Shown here piece by piece: positions 1 through 12,643 of a stretch of DNA of 64,000 nt (positions are counted from its first letter, which is position 1; each line of letters begins with the position of its first letter). Source of the stretch: Aplidium turbinatum (lineage: Eukaryota; Chordata; Ascidiacea; Aplousobranchia; Polyclinidae). Under the pieces are notes generated by a model that worked only from the letters and a program-made list of their open reading frames with translations, had not been told where the DNA came from and did no database searches. The stretch covers positions 28,617,608-28,681,607 of the forward strand of contig OU964925.1 of NCBI GenBank assembly GCA_918807975.1, read 5' to 3'. Both the position numbers and the translations under genes were made by a program.

Positions 1-135
1 GATCAAAGTGACTTCTGATTTGCTGGCACAAAGTCCTTCAATTTTTGTCATTTGCAAAATGGGGCTTTGTACAAGCGATGCAACGAGTGCATAGTTCATA
101 TCAAACCAAAAGAAAACCATCAATCTATTCATGGA

Positions 136-381
136 CAGTGATTTCCAACCGGTGTGCCGTGAAAGATAGTCAGGTGTTACGCATAAAAATAATAGTTTTA
201 TTAGTGTTCTATGGAACACCGATCGAAAATTACAAGAGCCTCGCGTTTGTCTTTCTGCACTTCCTGACAGAAAATCAACTTTGTGCTCATCCAACCATGC
301 CCAGATGTAGCAGTGAAAAAACTGAAGGTGAATAAATTGTTGTTGTATTGTTTATTTTATTGCATAAAGGTTAAAAACCAC
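136..381 (+). mobile_element. short hAT deletion copy, family 1
   Basis: It starts CAGTGATTTCCAACCGGTG and ends near GGTTAAAAACCA, the same termini as the longer copy at 17503-18407. Inside is a decayed stretch reading roughly like the transposase tail (FVFLHFL..NQLCAHP). The 8-bp duplication is not recognisable, so it is old. Confidence 0.7.
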
Positions 382-1388
382 AAGCCTTGTGAAATCAGAA
401 GGGTCTTGGTGTACCGGAGTTAAAAACGATGAAACAGCACGACTTCTGACAAACCATAAAACGAGGAATGGCAATGCTTTTTTTCGCGACCTGTAAGTTC
501 ATTTGTCAATTTTTTTCCGATGTAACTTGGAAATCAAATATGTGATGGTAGTTATGATGGTGCGACTGTTGATTAGTCAGTGGTAACTTGTAAAGTGTAA
601 CCAGGCAATTTCACGAAGCTCGGCGCGTGAAACTTGAAAATAGAAACTTTGAAGCTTCGTCAATTTATATCTAAAGATACTAATAGACCTCTGAAAAGTG
701 TTGTGCTACAACAGTTATGAATAAAAGCAGTTTATTTCGTTTTTTATAAAAAAAAAAAAATCTTTAAGAACTTGCAAAACATATCACTCAAACACTTAAC
801 TTTCGAAAACTGTAAAACCAAAAGGGAAAAGCTACGTGATCCACTGCACAAGTTCTTTGTGGATTCCGCTTTTGACAGTTTCAATTAACTTTTCGTGCAG
901 AAAATAGAAAGTGAACATTTCCTATAAAGTTATCCTAATTGATGAGAACAAAAGTGGTGTAAAGAATGCAAGAGTGGAGATTTTACAGTACATGAGCAAA
1001 ACCACAATCCGTACGTTACTAAAGCCAGTGTTGCCAGAGAGGAAATGCTTTTCCCGATGTGGAAGAGTTTCATGGCCGTTGGGGACAAGAAATTATGATT
1101 TGGAAAATTTCATAGCTCAGAATCAGTAAAGGCTGAAACGCAAAGCCTGGAGATCAGGAAACAGTAGCGTTTGAGAGCCCTTTTTTACATTTTTTATAGG
1201 GGCCTTTTTTAAAGAGATCATTTTAAAATATATTTTTTAGAGAGCATATCAATATTACGGAAAGGCAGCACATTTGCATAGACGCACCGCAAAGAGAAAA
1301 GGCAAGTAAAATGTGACTGCAAATGGGAAATGTCTAAAGCGGCAGGAAATTGATTTGGCCGTGTTTGACAACACCAACTGACGCATGC
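382..1388. other. gene-free stretch, nothing recognised
   Basis: AT-rich sequence with a poly-A run near 749-760. Short open frames on either strand show no family motif and no splice-bounded structure. I see no repeat with clear ends here. Confidence 0.4.
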
Positions 1389-1397
1389 ATTTGGAAT

Positions 1398-1795
1398 GGT
1401 AGCCACTTTAACAAGTCGAAATTCTGCCACTGCGAATGACTACAATGCAACCGCCAACCAATCAGAACATGTTATAAGAGGCTACCGTCCAATTGTGACC
1501 CTTCTAGCACTCATCCAGAGAGTTAATGCTGGTTTTGAACTTTATTTGGTAATTACAGAAGAAAAAGAGCAATAGCAGTGGTGGGAATCGAACCCGCGTC
1601 AATGAAATGACTACTTTCTAGCCCTAACCCTAACCCCTAAGCCAACCAGCTGACAAAAAATCCATCACTTAATTTGCTTTATATCATCTTCTTTTCGCCA
1701 TTTTTTACGTCACTTAAACCGTAGCTTATGATTGGTTGGCGGTTTCATTCTAGTCAAGTTTAGTGGCAGAATTTCGACTTGTTAAAGTGACTACC
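1398..1795. mobile_element. Mutator-like non-autonomous element (copy 1) with internal Pol III promoter
   Basis: Terminal inverted repeats of roughly 65-70 bp start GGTAGCCACTTTAACAAG on the left; the right end is the imperfect complement. A 9-bp duplication ATTTGGAAT flanks it (1389-1397 and 1796-1804). Nine-bp duplications and long TIRs are Mutator-superfamily traits. On the minus strand there is a tRNA-type A box TGGCTTAGGGG (1634-1644) and a perfect B box GGTTCGATTCC (1584-1594). No transposase is present. A second copy sits at 57281-57679. Confidence 0.85.
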
Positions 1796-1804
1796 ATTTG
1801 GAAT

Positions 1805-3639
1805 GGATTGAAGACCTTTCCGGTGCAACAAATAAATCTTGGGTTTCACTGCCAAATCAATTAATGTCATTTGGTGATACACTACTTAATGGCACCTTGT
1901 CTCTATGAGCTAAAGTTGCAATATTACCATGCGAATAATTAAAAATTTAAATTTGTCATAATCGTTTTTGACTAATTGAATGCGACAATGTTCATTTGCA
2001 GACCGACCCCAGACAGCAAATCGTTGATTCAACGTAATGTAAAAAACGACTGATTTGCTGTCTGGTGATACGTTGACAATTTCTATTTCTAATTTATTCT
2101 TGATGGGTTATTGGTCCTTACCTGAAAACTATGCTTTTCACTAGATGCTGTTAAGAGAAGATTAGTGAGATGTGTTTAAAGTGCTCTGCTCAGTTGCATA
2201 TGGCGGAAGTTGAACCGCCGTCGCATGATTTTGTGCTTTGCGTCATAGATTCATGTGTTTATCGGTTAACTTACGAAAAAGACAACGTGTTACCCCCAAC
2301 ACTTTGTTCTACCGGCACAAACAGTTTCAGAGAAGCTGTAGTTGTAAAGAGGTACAGACAGTATGCTACACGACTGCAAGCGCGCATTTATCTATATTAA
2401 TGTTAAAAATCTGTGTGTTTTTTTTTCAATCTTCAACGAAAGTTGCTAGGTCTGTGCCAATACATGTAGTGGCTGCTTCCGCTGGGATACTCATTAAACA
2501 ATATTCGACACGTATTAAGTCCTCAAACGTCACGGAACTATGACAAAGTTTAATAAGAAAAATATCAAACAGCATTCCATTAACAAAGAACATTGCTCAA
2601 AGGTTGAAGTGCCTTGTGAAAGATTTATTCCACCAGACGCAGGCTTAAAAGAATTACAACTGCCACAATGTATTCGAGCTGGGTGTATGATGCTTCAGCT
2701 GGTGTTTGGTAGTTCTACAATAAGTTGTCTTCTGCACAAAAATATATCGTGTCTTGAAAAAAGCAAACCGAACAGTCTGTCCAGACTCGATTAACGAACG
2801 TCTTAGTGACGACACGACACATACAGCTGATTAGTCCAATATTGGCTGGGTCTATTAAACTTTGATGCAGTCATGCAACAATGTGCAATCGGTAACCCGC
2901 ACACCAACATTGTGGCCCACGGAAAAAGTTGAGAAAACTATGACTCTCTCAGTTTACTTATCAACATATCGTATGTGTAACAACGCTGCTGATAAGATAG
3001 ATAAGATTGTCCCAGCACTTCTTCAAGTTTACACAACTTTGCAATAAAAAAATCCACTGTTTCATCAAAGGTAAAGTTGCTTTTAGTTGCGTGCAAAAGC
3101 TCTACAGCAGTTGTGCTTCACACTTACTAGGTTTATCATAGATAACATGGTTTACATGTATTGTACACGCACTTGGACGGGTCTATAAACGTAGATTACT
3201 ACGTGCAATTCAAAGTTGTTTTACAATAGCAACTTTCACTTGTTGCATAACATTTCACGAACTTTTTTTTGTTGTGCTTGCAGACAGTGATGATGTTAGG
3301 GACCTTTGCAACTGCATGGTGATCTTATATAATTACAAATGATTAGCGACCCATGAATAGCGCGAAGAATGACTTAAACAATTACATAATCGTACTATCA
3401 TCTTTAACCTTCTTTGCATAGCAATAATGCAAAAAAGGTATTATAAGCCGCATGTACAATCAATTTACGTGTTTACCAGCAGCTAGGAAAACAGAACGAT
3501 GTAATTAAAATAAAATGTGGAATGATTACATGAGAAATACTTGAGAAAAAAACAAAGTAAATAAGCAACGCTAAAGTCAAACTACCGAGAAATGATGATA
3601 TAAGACCTCAATCGTCTTAGGCTACTGTGTGATGTGCAG
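1805..3639. other. gene-free stretch with one MITE
   Basis: Apart from the MITE at 2009-2065, nothing is recognised. The open frames of 60-100 codons between 2170 and 3050 have no domain motif and lie in AT-rich DNA; I regard them as chance. Confidence 0.4.
2009..2065. repeat. palindromic MITE, internally deleted copy
   Basis: It begins CCAGACAGCAAATC and ends GATTTGCTGTCTGG, the terminal inverted repeat of the family, but the central palindrome is shortened. About 57 bp. Confidence 0.8.
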
Positions 3640-4082
3640 TCTAACCATAGAAAGAGCTCAACACCTGCTCTCCTGGGCCACATTGAAACGGGCTTTTGCC
3701 TGAGGATGGGTTTCTTTTATGTCCGGTTTTCTTTCTCCATCCTATTATTATTATTATGACTGCTCATCCACATCAATATTGGAACTGGCAAATTCAATCC
3801 ACAACACTTTTCATTAGGCTGTCATTCATTACTACATGTGTGCTTCTCTCTGTTTTTGTTTTATTTTTTGCTATTTGTTTTTTTTGGGGGTTTTGTGGCC
3901 GTGCTAACTACTGATATATAGCCTACTACATAATTTTTCATTCAGGCACGTTTTAAACCTTTCAAGGTTTTGCCACCTTTTCCCGTTCGTTAACGTGCTG
4001 GTAGGTTTATATCGATTTTTGTAGTTAGTATCTTTTTCGTCCCGGACGCGTTAATGACGAAAATAAAATGATTGATTGATTG
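3640..4082 (+). mobile_element. LINE 3' end with (ATTG)n tail
   Basis: The stretch ends AATAAAATGATTGATTGATT, a 3' tail style common in CR1/L2/Jockey-type LINEs, after a 3'-UTR-like T-rich region. No reverse transcriptase motif remains, so family placement is tentative. Confidence 0.45.
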
Positions 4083-7000
4083 AAAGATGGAGCAATTCCA
4101 GTCGGAAGTTAATCTCTCATCAGGTGAGAAGTCACGGCTGTCTGTTTTGTAGGTAGTTTAGTACTATGTTTATCACCACGTAATAAGATGGCAAAAACTA
4201 AGACAAATCACAATCTAAATATCTTAGCATAAGCATGTCTGAGATTGTTTTGGAAACCACGCCAGAATATCTTTAAATTGTTTCCGCTTTAATCTTACGA
4301 TTTTGTGCACTAGAATCGTTTGAACTTTTCTTTAGTAAATATTGGAATGTTTGCTAATTGCTTGGTTTTCACACCACTTCTTAGGTTGTTTTGTGCAATG
4401 GACTTTTTTCCTTTGCAATCAATCAAAGGGATCTTGTCAAAGTGATCAAGCAACGTACGTGACTGAATGCTACCAACACCATCCGGGATGGCAAATCAGA
4501 CATTTTTTACATTGATTCAACGTCTGCAGACGTTGAATCAATGTATGATTTGCTATCCGGGACCAGACAGCCATCATTGAGGTTGCCGTCAGGCGTCAGC
4601 CAAAAGGGCAACAACCTACCATTATGAAAATAACTTAGCGCGATGATTGATTGCAGTTTTTGTTGTTATTTTTTAAACTCAATTGAGAGGACTTCCGGGT
4701 AGGCTACAATGATGAGAAGTTCCATTAATTCTCATAGCATTAGAGTACATATTTAATTTATCGAGCTGTTTTTATATATCAGGCTCAAACCCAATTGCAG
4801 ATCGATTTTCAATGGCGTTTTACTTATCTCATTAATAACGCTTATTATAAAAACACATCAAATTCCATATATTTATCCAGTTGACTCAAATCAACGATTC
4901 ACAGTGGAGTATTCAGCGACATTTAATCACTTGTTATTTTGCCACCAGACAGCTGATCGTAGTGGACACATTAATACTGGGACAAAGGGACATTTATTAA
5001 GTTTCTTGGCACAAGCCGCCCTTACGTTTCTCTACGTTTAATTTGTTGGTTTTACAATGACGAAGCAAGAAGACGAATTTTGACTTTGCTCTATAAAGGT
5101 TTTTTATCATGTTCTTAAATATTAAATCAGCGAAGATCACACCAACATATTGCGGACCCAAAGAGTACAACTGTATCTCACGTAAAACGCCCTGCCAAAG
5201 CTTTCGACAGCAGATAGCAAAATATAATTAGTTAAGACATTTTGAGAAGAAATACTTGAACCTTTGTTAGCATTTATAGAATTCATTATAAGAAACATCT
5301 TTTTATAAGTCACTGCTCAATACACATCTTTTTTGTCTCTTTCGGTGGCAAGCCAATTAGATGGAAACGAAAATACTTGACCTACTATACTTCGCATAGA
5401 ATAAAATCCTTCTGGTTAAAGAGATTCAATTATAAACATAACCCGTTTAAGTTTGGATTCACAGGAAGAGAAGCGATGAATACGCTCAGCACAAGTATTT
5501 AAGCTTGGTAATAACCATGCTCAATTGCTCATTGCTCACATTCGTTGAACTTCTTGATGCGATTATTGCGTAATACCTGTGACGTCTTGGCAAGGTCTTA
5601 CATCGAAAGGAACAATGATGATAATTTTAAGTCTTAATATTTTATTTATGACAGAAAGTGTAAGCAAAACCAAAATCGCTCATCTGCGCAGAATTTGTAT
5701 TAATTTAGTGGAAGCATAAAAAGCTAGGAAAATAGCTCAAAGAATGTGAGAGTCCCTTATGTATTTTAAAATATTACCTATAAAAACCAAGGTTAACTTT
5801 ACGAAATATTGCATCGAATTTACTAGAAGTAGAGATTGCTTGTTTTTCATAAGACTTTTTCTTAAAAACACTTCACTGAAACAAATTTGAACGTTACAGA
5901 AAACATGGAGAAAAATTGCAGATTTCAACTTCATCCAAATATAAGTTAACTGCAGTAAGTCAGTCACGGTGCTCATGGAGCTGTGTGGATAGACATTCCA
6001 TGGTACTAAGTTCTAAATCACAAGCTAAACAGGCTTTAGTCACTAGACAAAAGCTGAAACTGCTCACGCCCACATATGACAAATATAACACAAACATATA
6101 ACACGAATCCTAAAATATAAACTATTTTGTTTGATTGCTTGTCTATAAATAGACACGACAAGTTCTACCCGCGGGCATGACCTACTTAATAATAATAACA
6201 GTGTGTTTTAACGCTGTTTTTATTACAGTTATGGGTTACTCTCAACACTTTACAATGCAGACAGTTTCAGTGAAGTCTGATGCATTCCTACACAAAGTCA
6301 GCGCTCTCAATGCTAAGTTCTAAGCAGGAGCTGAATTCAGTGCCAAAAGTTTCGGCTTGACCGGACAAGGTAACAAACCTACAACTGTTGCTTCAAAGGC
6401 GAACACTCTAGCCACCGAACAGATAAACTGGTTATCATTTAGTCAAAGAAATGAATAAACGTAATGGTTGAATACACTACTCAACTGTAAATTGCTGAAA
6501 ATTACGCAGCTTTCTTTAACCATGACAAATTGCAAGCTTTCATATGTTTCAAAAAACTAATACGCATTATTCGAACCAAAGGTCGGTTACAGGAGAAAGG
6601 TCAACTACTGGATGTGAGCATTGCTAATCATCGTATCTAAGCCTCAGTATTTTATTTTTCTACAGAATTTTATCACTGTTTCAATTTTTGTACAATGCCT
6701 CAACATAGCCCAATGTCTTATTGATTGGGCCAAAATAATGTTTCGCGTTCAATTTTAATTCATAGCTTTAAAGTTTTAAATTGTAATTACTGAGATGTCT
6801 AGTATAGACATCAGAGTACCCTTATGCCCCGACAAAAACTCAGTGCAAATAACGCAAAATCAAAATAGAAACATGTCACTGAATTCTTAGAAAAGTTATT
6901 ACAAAATTCAAAACGAAAATAGAACATAATGTTTTGGATTTGCTTTGTCATGATTAGTTTCATTAGTTACGTTACATGAAAGTACGCAATATCATTTAGT

Positions 7001-8061
7001 AATTGGAGACATACAATTTTACACCAAAGCGTCCTCACAAGTTCTAATCGCGTCGTTGTTATTGATACATTTAAGCATAATTTGCAACTTCTTGGGCGTA
7101 GCGTGGGATGGAAGAGGCTCTTAGCAAATATATGACCAGTTTGACACCGCCTGCAGAAGTTGAGAGACAGCAGAGGTTGAATCACAAATGTATAATAAAC
7201 TTTGCGCGGCACGGAAACATGCACCTAGGCTGTCACTAACTCATATTTCTATTACATTTTTTTCTCATATATAAGGAATTTCTTTTGGGAGGAAAAAACA
7301 TAACCCGCGCATCCAAACCATTGGCTCAATGTGTTCAAACTTCAATTGGAATGTGACAAAGTCAATACTTTTGTTAAACAATTTTCAGTTTTCTCCTTAA
7401 CTTTTGGGTATGCGAGTTCTTAATAGACAAAAATCAAAGAATGTATAAAAAACGTGCTTCCCGCCTCAAAACCATCGTTAAATCACACATCATTGCAACA
7501 CCAGAAAGCAGATAAATTTTTGATAATAAAAAGTTTGTTTCAGCAGAAAGACTCCATTACAGTAGCATAAATACGTTTGTAGTTTTTTGTGAAGGTCTGG
7601 ACGTTGATTCAATGCTTGCCAAATGAACCGAATCAAAAAACTTTTGCTTATCTAGTGTCAAGAAATGTGCACATGTGTTATAAACACTTTTTGCAACAAA
7701 CTCTATAATACAACTATGCAACACAACATACAAACCTAAAGATAGTTTGCATGTAATGAAGTCAGCTATATGGTAGGTTGTCTTAAATAAGACAACATAC
7801 AATCGCAATTTATCTCGCAACTGTTTCTTGAAAATTTCTCCATAAATTTATGAACACTGTTTTTAACAGGAGCGGTAAACAACTACAACGAATATTTGCA
7901 AGGATGAGGCTATTATTCGCATCCGTTAAGTCTCACAACCGATGAAGCGAACCAGTTGAGCTGCACTTTAGCTCCAAACGCAAAACTTCTGCATCAAAGC
8001 AATATCGTCAAATGCAAACTTAACGTGATCTTACCATCCGTTGGTGACCTGATAAACCACA
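4083..8061. other. gene-free stretch with one MITE
   Basis: Holds the MITE at 4483-4561 and a fragment of the same palindrome near 7590-7615 (GACGTTGATTCAATG). The remaining AT-rich sequence shows no exon with family motifs on either strand. Confidence 0.4.
4483..4561. repeat. palindromic MITE, near-complete copy
   Basis: The ends are CCGGGATGGCAAATCA and TGATTTGCTATCCGGG. The middle is a perfect palindrome with ATTGATTCAACGTCTGCAG and its complement around a PstI-type CTGCAG centre. 79 bp. Confidence 0.85.
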
Positions 8062-8148
8062 CCCCGACAGCAAATCAACCGTTTTTTACATTGATTCAAC
8101 GTCTACATACGTTGAATCAATGTAAAAACCGGTTGATTTACTGTCTGG
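8062..8148. repeat. palindromic MITE
   Basis: Left end CCCCGACAGCAAATCAACC, right end GGTTGATTTACTGTCTGG, with the ATTGATTCAACGT arms in the middle. 87 bp. Confidence 0.85.
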
Positions 8149-8465
8149 TTTTGTTCCTGCATTAAACTGATTCATCTCTATTGTTCGAATTGTTGACAAA
8201 ATGATATAATCTTCACACAGTCATGAATAGATCTACTAAAATAACATTGAATTAATCACAAGCAGACATGTATTTTCTATTATTAGTTGCTGCCACGGTT
8301 GGCAAAACTGCAGACTTTTCCAATCTGCAATCACAATGTTGATAAATTTGAGAATTGGCAGATCGGGAAAAAAACAAAAAGCACGTCCCAGACAGTAAAG
8401 CTGAAGCAGACAAAATATGATCAAGCACCAAAGTGTGTTGTGTACATTCAAAATAACCAAAATTA

Positions 8466-9001
8466 ATAAAAAATCTAACAATTAATACTTCTTGCTAATA
8501 TCAAACACTGCATAGTTTGATATTTTTCAGTGTAAGAATAATTTTCTTCACTTAATAGTCTTTCTTAACCTTTTTCCTCTATCTGTTTCCGAAATAACCA
8601 CAGTTTAAGTGAGTTTGACAATCACAATTGTCACACAATTTAAAATAAGTGGTAGGAAATTGTCTAAAACAGTTTACAAAAGGAAAAATCGATCGATTTA
8701 AAACAAGGAATGAGAGCGACGTAGAGGCTGTGTATTTAAGCTTTCAATCCTGCTTCCAAAGAGCAGCAAATACGCATTTCAAGTCATCAGACCCATTTGG
8801 TGGTTGACCACCAAGTTCAGCCTCATGAAAAGATTTTTTTGTTCGTGAAAAAACATTCTTGGAAACAAACCAACAACATTAATAGAAAGTCTAAAACTAA
8901 TATTTCTTGCTCATACCAAAAACTGCATAGTTTGATAGTTTTCAGTGTAAGAATAATTGTCCTCCCTCAATAGTCTCTCTTGACCTTTTCCCTCTTTCTG
9001 T
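8466..9001 (+). repeat. diverged direct duplication (8466-8586 and 8879-9001)
   Basis: Two blocks of about 121 bp, 413 bp apart, share CTGCATAGTTTGATA, TTTTCAGTGTAAGAATAAT and a following CTTAATAGTCT/CTCAATAGTCT segment with scattered differences. It may be an old local duplication or two copies of an unnamed repeat. Confidence 0.6.
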
Positions 9002-9349
9002 GTTCACCATAAAATGAGAAAACTTGACCCCTATACCCTTTCTTTCCACAGGCAAGCCTGTATTTGCTCTAAAGGAAGTTAAAGCTCAATCTAAATTTTC
9101 ACCATTTCGTCTTTTCATATTGAAGTGAAGATTAACAGGACAAGAAACGCACACAACCCGTGTTCAAACCAAATGACTGGAGGGCGAACAAACGAAGCTG
9201 CAGCTGTGCAATTATCGAATGAAGGTATAATTAAAGTAGAAAGTCACGTGGGTGAAAAAGTGTGATTTCATTCGTTAAAACGCGCTATTTTACGTGAATT
9301 CAACTACCCAAAACGTTGAATCCATGTTTCTATAAGCAATTGGTAAGCA

Positions 9350-9436
9350 CCCAGATAATAAAATCTGTCATTTTTACATTGATTCAACGACTGCAGACGT
9401 TGAATCAATGTAAAATGACGGATTTTGCTGTCTGGG
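9350..9436. repeat. palindromic MITE
   Basis: It starts CCCAGATAATAAAATC, ends GATTTTGCTGTCTGGG, and has the near-perfect ATTGATTCAACGACTGCAG core. 87 bp. Confidence 0.85.
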
Positions 9437-9472
9437 CAGGCAATGACAACATCTTTTGCTTTGAGGTCAATT

Positions 9473-9572
9473 CCCAGGTAAACTAACTAACCCACAAGTC
9501 AGTCCTTTGCACATTGATTCAACATCTGGTGATGGTAAATCGATGCAAAAAGGAATTGATTTGCTGGCTGGG
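9473..9572. repeat. palindromic MITE, diverged copy next to the previous one
   Basis: Ends CCCAGG and ATTTGCTGGCTGGG with ACATTGATTCAACATCTGG inside. The right arm has drifted. It lies 36 bp from the copy at 9350-9436. Confidence 0.6.
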
Positions 9573-9986
9573 AAGGAAGAGTTTGATAACTTTGTGTTTA
9601 TAACAGACACAAAACCTGACCAAAGGTTTCGGGGCTGTTGAAACATGTTATGTCACCCTTGGGGGTACCAGATCTACCATTGCGTTCCGTAAGTTAGCAA
9701 CAAACGTCAGATGTGGGAGAAAAAAGCAATTAAACGGCTTCATATGGCTCTTAAAGCGTCCCTTATTTTCGGTGAAGTTCAGCGAAAGGAGAATCGCCTA
9801 CAAGGCAATGATTGCATTTTAGTGTAAGCATTTGATTGCACTGCGTAAGCAATGTAACATTTGAGCAATGTAACATGTAAACATTTGAGTGTAAACAATG
9901 ATTACATTTCATGTAAGCATTCTCATTGCCTACAGGTTAAACGTCGGCCTCAAAAGCTTGTACAACAACAGAAAAACCTTATTCAG

Positions 9987-10252
9987 CAGCCCAAGCTCAG
10001 TGGCCGAGTGGTTTCGCCTTCGGCTCTGGTGCTGGTAGATCTGTGATCGATTCCAGGTCGGGTCAAACCGAAGACTTTAAAAACGGTACCGATTGTGTTC
10101 TTTCTTGCATAACGCAGTGAGAATAAGTCAGGTAATAATGTGATAACATCGTAAACCTGATATAAAATTAAACATGAGCCGGGTCGCTAAAAGACCTTAG
10201 CTGTTGTAGAGCAACAATAAATAAAACCATAACATTATTATTATTGTTCAGC
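9987..10252 (+). mobile_element. tRNA-derived SINE, family B
   Basis: The head has an A-box-like CTCAGTGGCCGAGTGGTTTC and a B-box-like GTGATCGATTCC. The body contains GAATAAGTCAGGTAATAATG and the tail is rich in TTATTATT. A body fragment of the same family occurs near 19560-19672. The leucine- or serine-type tRNA origin is inferred. Confidence 0.6.
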
Positions 10253-10549
10253 AGCATTTCTTGTTTGCTTAACAATGATAACAATAACAATGGTTTATTT
10301 AACACCAGTTGAGTGCAAAATAGCGTCAAAAAAGTATCCATAATGCGCAATTTTTAGCCAATTATTACAGTTGCAAATAGGAAACATGTTTGAAAAGCTA
10401 GTTTTAGATTCTATTCAATGTTAATTCAACCAATCCGACAAAACAAAAACAAACCTGACTTTGGCGCCATAATTCAAAAAGGAACACTAAATTATTCTTT
10501 TTAACCACCAGAGTATATCTTGCATTGAAATTCACAACCTATTTATTAC

Positions 10550-10745
10550 GGGTCTGCTACTATTCGGTGAGTCCGATTCGGTGAGTTCCTAACTTCTTAC
10601 TCCTAACCCTAACCCCTAACCCTAAAACGGCAATGATAATTAGGCTACGGTACCCGATGATTTAAAAAAAAAATTGAAAAAAATCACCCAATAGGGATCG
10701 GACTCACCAAATCAGACTCACCGAATCGGACTTACCGAATCGGGC
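10550..10745. mobile_element. foldback element with tandem-unit ends and TTAGGG-like core
   Basis: The left end has two units of ATTCGGTGAGTCCG, and the right end has three inverted units (GACTCACCGAATCGG). The middle includes CCTAACCCTAACCCCTAACC. No coding sequence and no clear target duplication were found. Confidence 0.7.
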
Positions 10746-12044
10746 CATTCCGATTTAATGATTTATTATGGATGAACGAAAAACTATAATGTTGTTTGTG
10801 TAGACCAGCATATGAATGTTAATCTTTACATACTGAGTGAGAATTTTCTGAAATAACTGCAGTTTTCCTACGTTTTATAACATATTGGAAACGACATAAT
10901 ATGATAGATCACTGTCACTATCTGTCGAGACGATGCGGTATGCATTAGCATGCGAGTGTGGAGTGCAGCTTTTAAATTATTCCTCAGATACGCTTTCATA
11001 TAATTTTGTAAAAGTGTCTACTTGAACAAGCTGAGAATAAACCTTACAGAGACCTGTTTCTGTTCTGTTTTGCCAACAAAAATTAATTTATGACAGCATT
11101 TTTCAACCCTTTTGGCCCAAGTACCCAGAAAACTCAAGCACCCAGATCATCAGAACGCTCCCTCTGATGGTCCAACATGGGTGAAACAGCCTGTTAAGGT
11201 TTTAAGTGAATGTAACTGAATTTGATGTGATTTTTACTTTGTATTGTATCCGGAACCACTCTTCTATGCAATTCTCAACGTGTATTAAAAAGCTCGCTAT
11301 ACCTAATAGTAAACATTGCAAACATATTTTTAAAAGTGGAAAAAAGTCTTGAACATAACGAAAACAATAATATAACTTCTACCACTTTTCATTCAACGTA
11401 CCATTTATCTAAATTCTAAATTGCTATTTTGGTCAAGTTAGACTTAGTGTGCTCATGGAGTGCCAAATTACACGGTGACTTCACAAAAAATGGCTTTTGA
11501 ACCAAAAATCCATGTTACTACAAATTAACACTATCAGCAACTTTTAGCTAGCATTTAACGAAAGACAACTTTACAGCAAGATTTGCTTAGTTGGCAAACT
11601 AAAAACACATTCTTCGCTGATAAAAGCTTTTTCTATATCATGCAAAGAACACCATTCAAAAGCAACATTAAATGATATTTTCCGCTTGCAGGTGGGTCTA
11701 ACTATGGGGATTATATGGATACCAAACACGACTACTTGAAATGAAACTACTGAAGAACAGACCACGTTGGCAATAGCTTCAATCAACGTTGTCTCGCGTT
11801 GATTCATGCGCACTCTACTGCACTTTGCTCATTTGAGCAACCACGTATCGTCATCCAGGCTTAACCGAGGGGGAAAGACAGTACCAGCCCGATTGAAATT
11901 ATAGACCCAGCAAAATAAATAGCTTCTGTAAGATAATTCGCACCATTGGACTGAAACTACATTACACTTCACAGCAACTAAAACATTCCGGTAAAAGTAT
12001 AGGCAAGACGTTCTATCTATCAATTGGTTGATGAGCGCATGTCA

Positions 12045-12150
12045 CAAAGTGTTCGACACCGCTCCAGAGCACGCGGCTGTGTCTCGGCAAAGACACTTAA
12101 TGGCAAGCCAATATAAGGGGAGCAGTTGACTCGAAGACTATATGTCAGTT
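12045..12150 (+). mobile_element. SINE family D fragment
   Basis: GTTCGACACCGCTCCAGAGC followed by GCGGCTGTGTCTCGGC and GACACTTAATGGCA parallels the clearer copy at 15008-15180. The 5' head is lost. Confidence 0.55.
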
Positions 12151-12559
12151 CGCTGCTTCCTGTCGTCTGTTGTATCGCACCTGTGACCGCAGTGTACTGT
12201 ATGTTATCGCAATGGGCGCAAATAAAAACACGAAATAAAAAATAAAAAAGAAGTAGTTGATATTGACGAAAAATATACGACTCCAGCTTCTTGATTTATA
12301 ACGGGCCAACTCCGACCAGTCTTGCTAGATTTTTGAGGGTTGCCAGATTTTTTTAATTTTTGTCTTTTTTCATTTTTTTAAAAATTCATTTCACTTAAGT
12401 TGCGATCGAACTTGTTCACTGTACTGCGCTTTAAAACTTTACCAGAAAGTAGACGTGTTTGTCTTGTCAGTTTTTGTGACAGTCGCCGTTTCAACAAGAT
12501 ACAGTATCTTGAAAAACGATTGCAAATAACAGTTTGATTGTTTGTCGTTTTGTATTAAG

Positions 12560-12643
12560 CCGGAGTCGGTCTTCTTTTTGCCTGCCCCGACTCCGGACTT
12601 GCCAAAATCCCTCGGACTCCACGACTCCGACTCTACAGCCCTG
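12560..12643 (-). mobile_element. hAT end fragment (CAGGGCTGTAGAGTCGG type)
   Basis: On the minus strand the terminus reads CAGGGCTGTAGAGTCGGAG, followed by repeated GGAGTC units, a terminus known from hAT families in several animals. A second GGAGTCGGTC-like piece lies at 12562. The other end may be near 12300 but is not clear. Confidence 0.5.

Noticed and set aside
1584-1644. Possible functional tRNA gene on the minus strand
   Set aside because: Contained in a transposon copy with an identical partner at 57281-57679; the cloverleaf is not intact.
2170-3047. Cluster of overlapping plus-strand open frames of 60-100 codons
   Set aside because: Overlap in different frames, with no motif or coding-like composition; best explained as chance.
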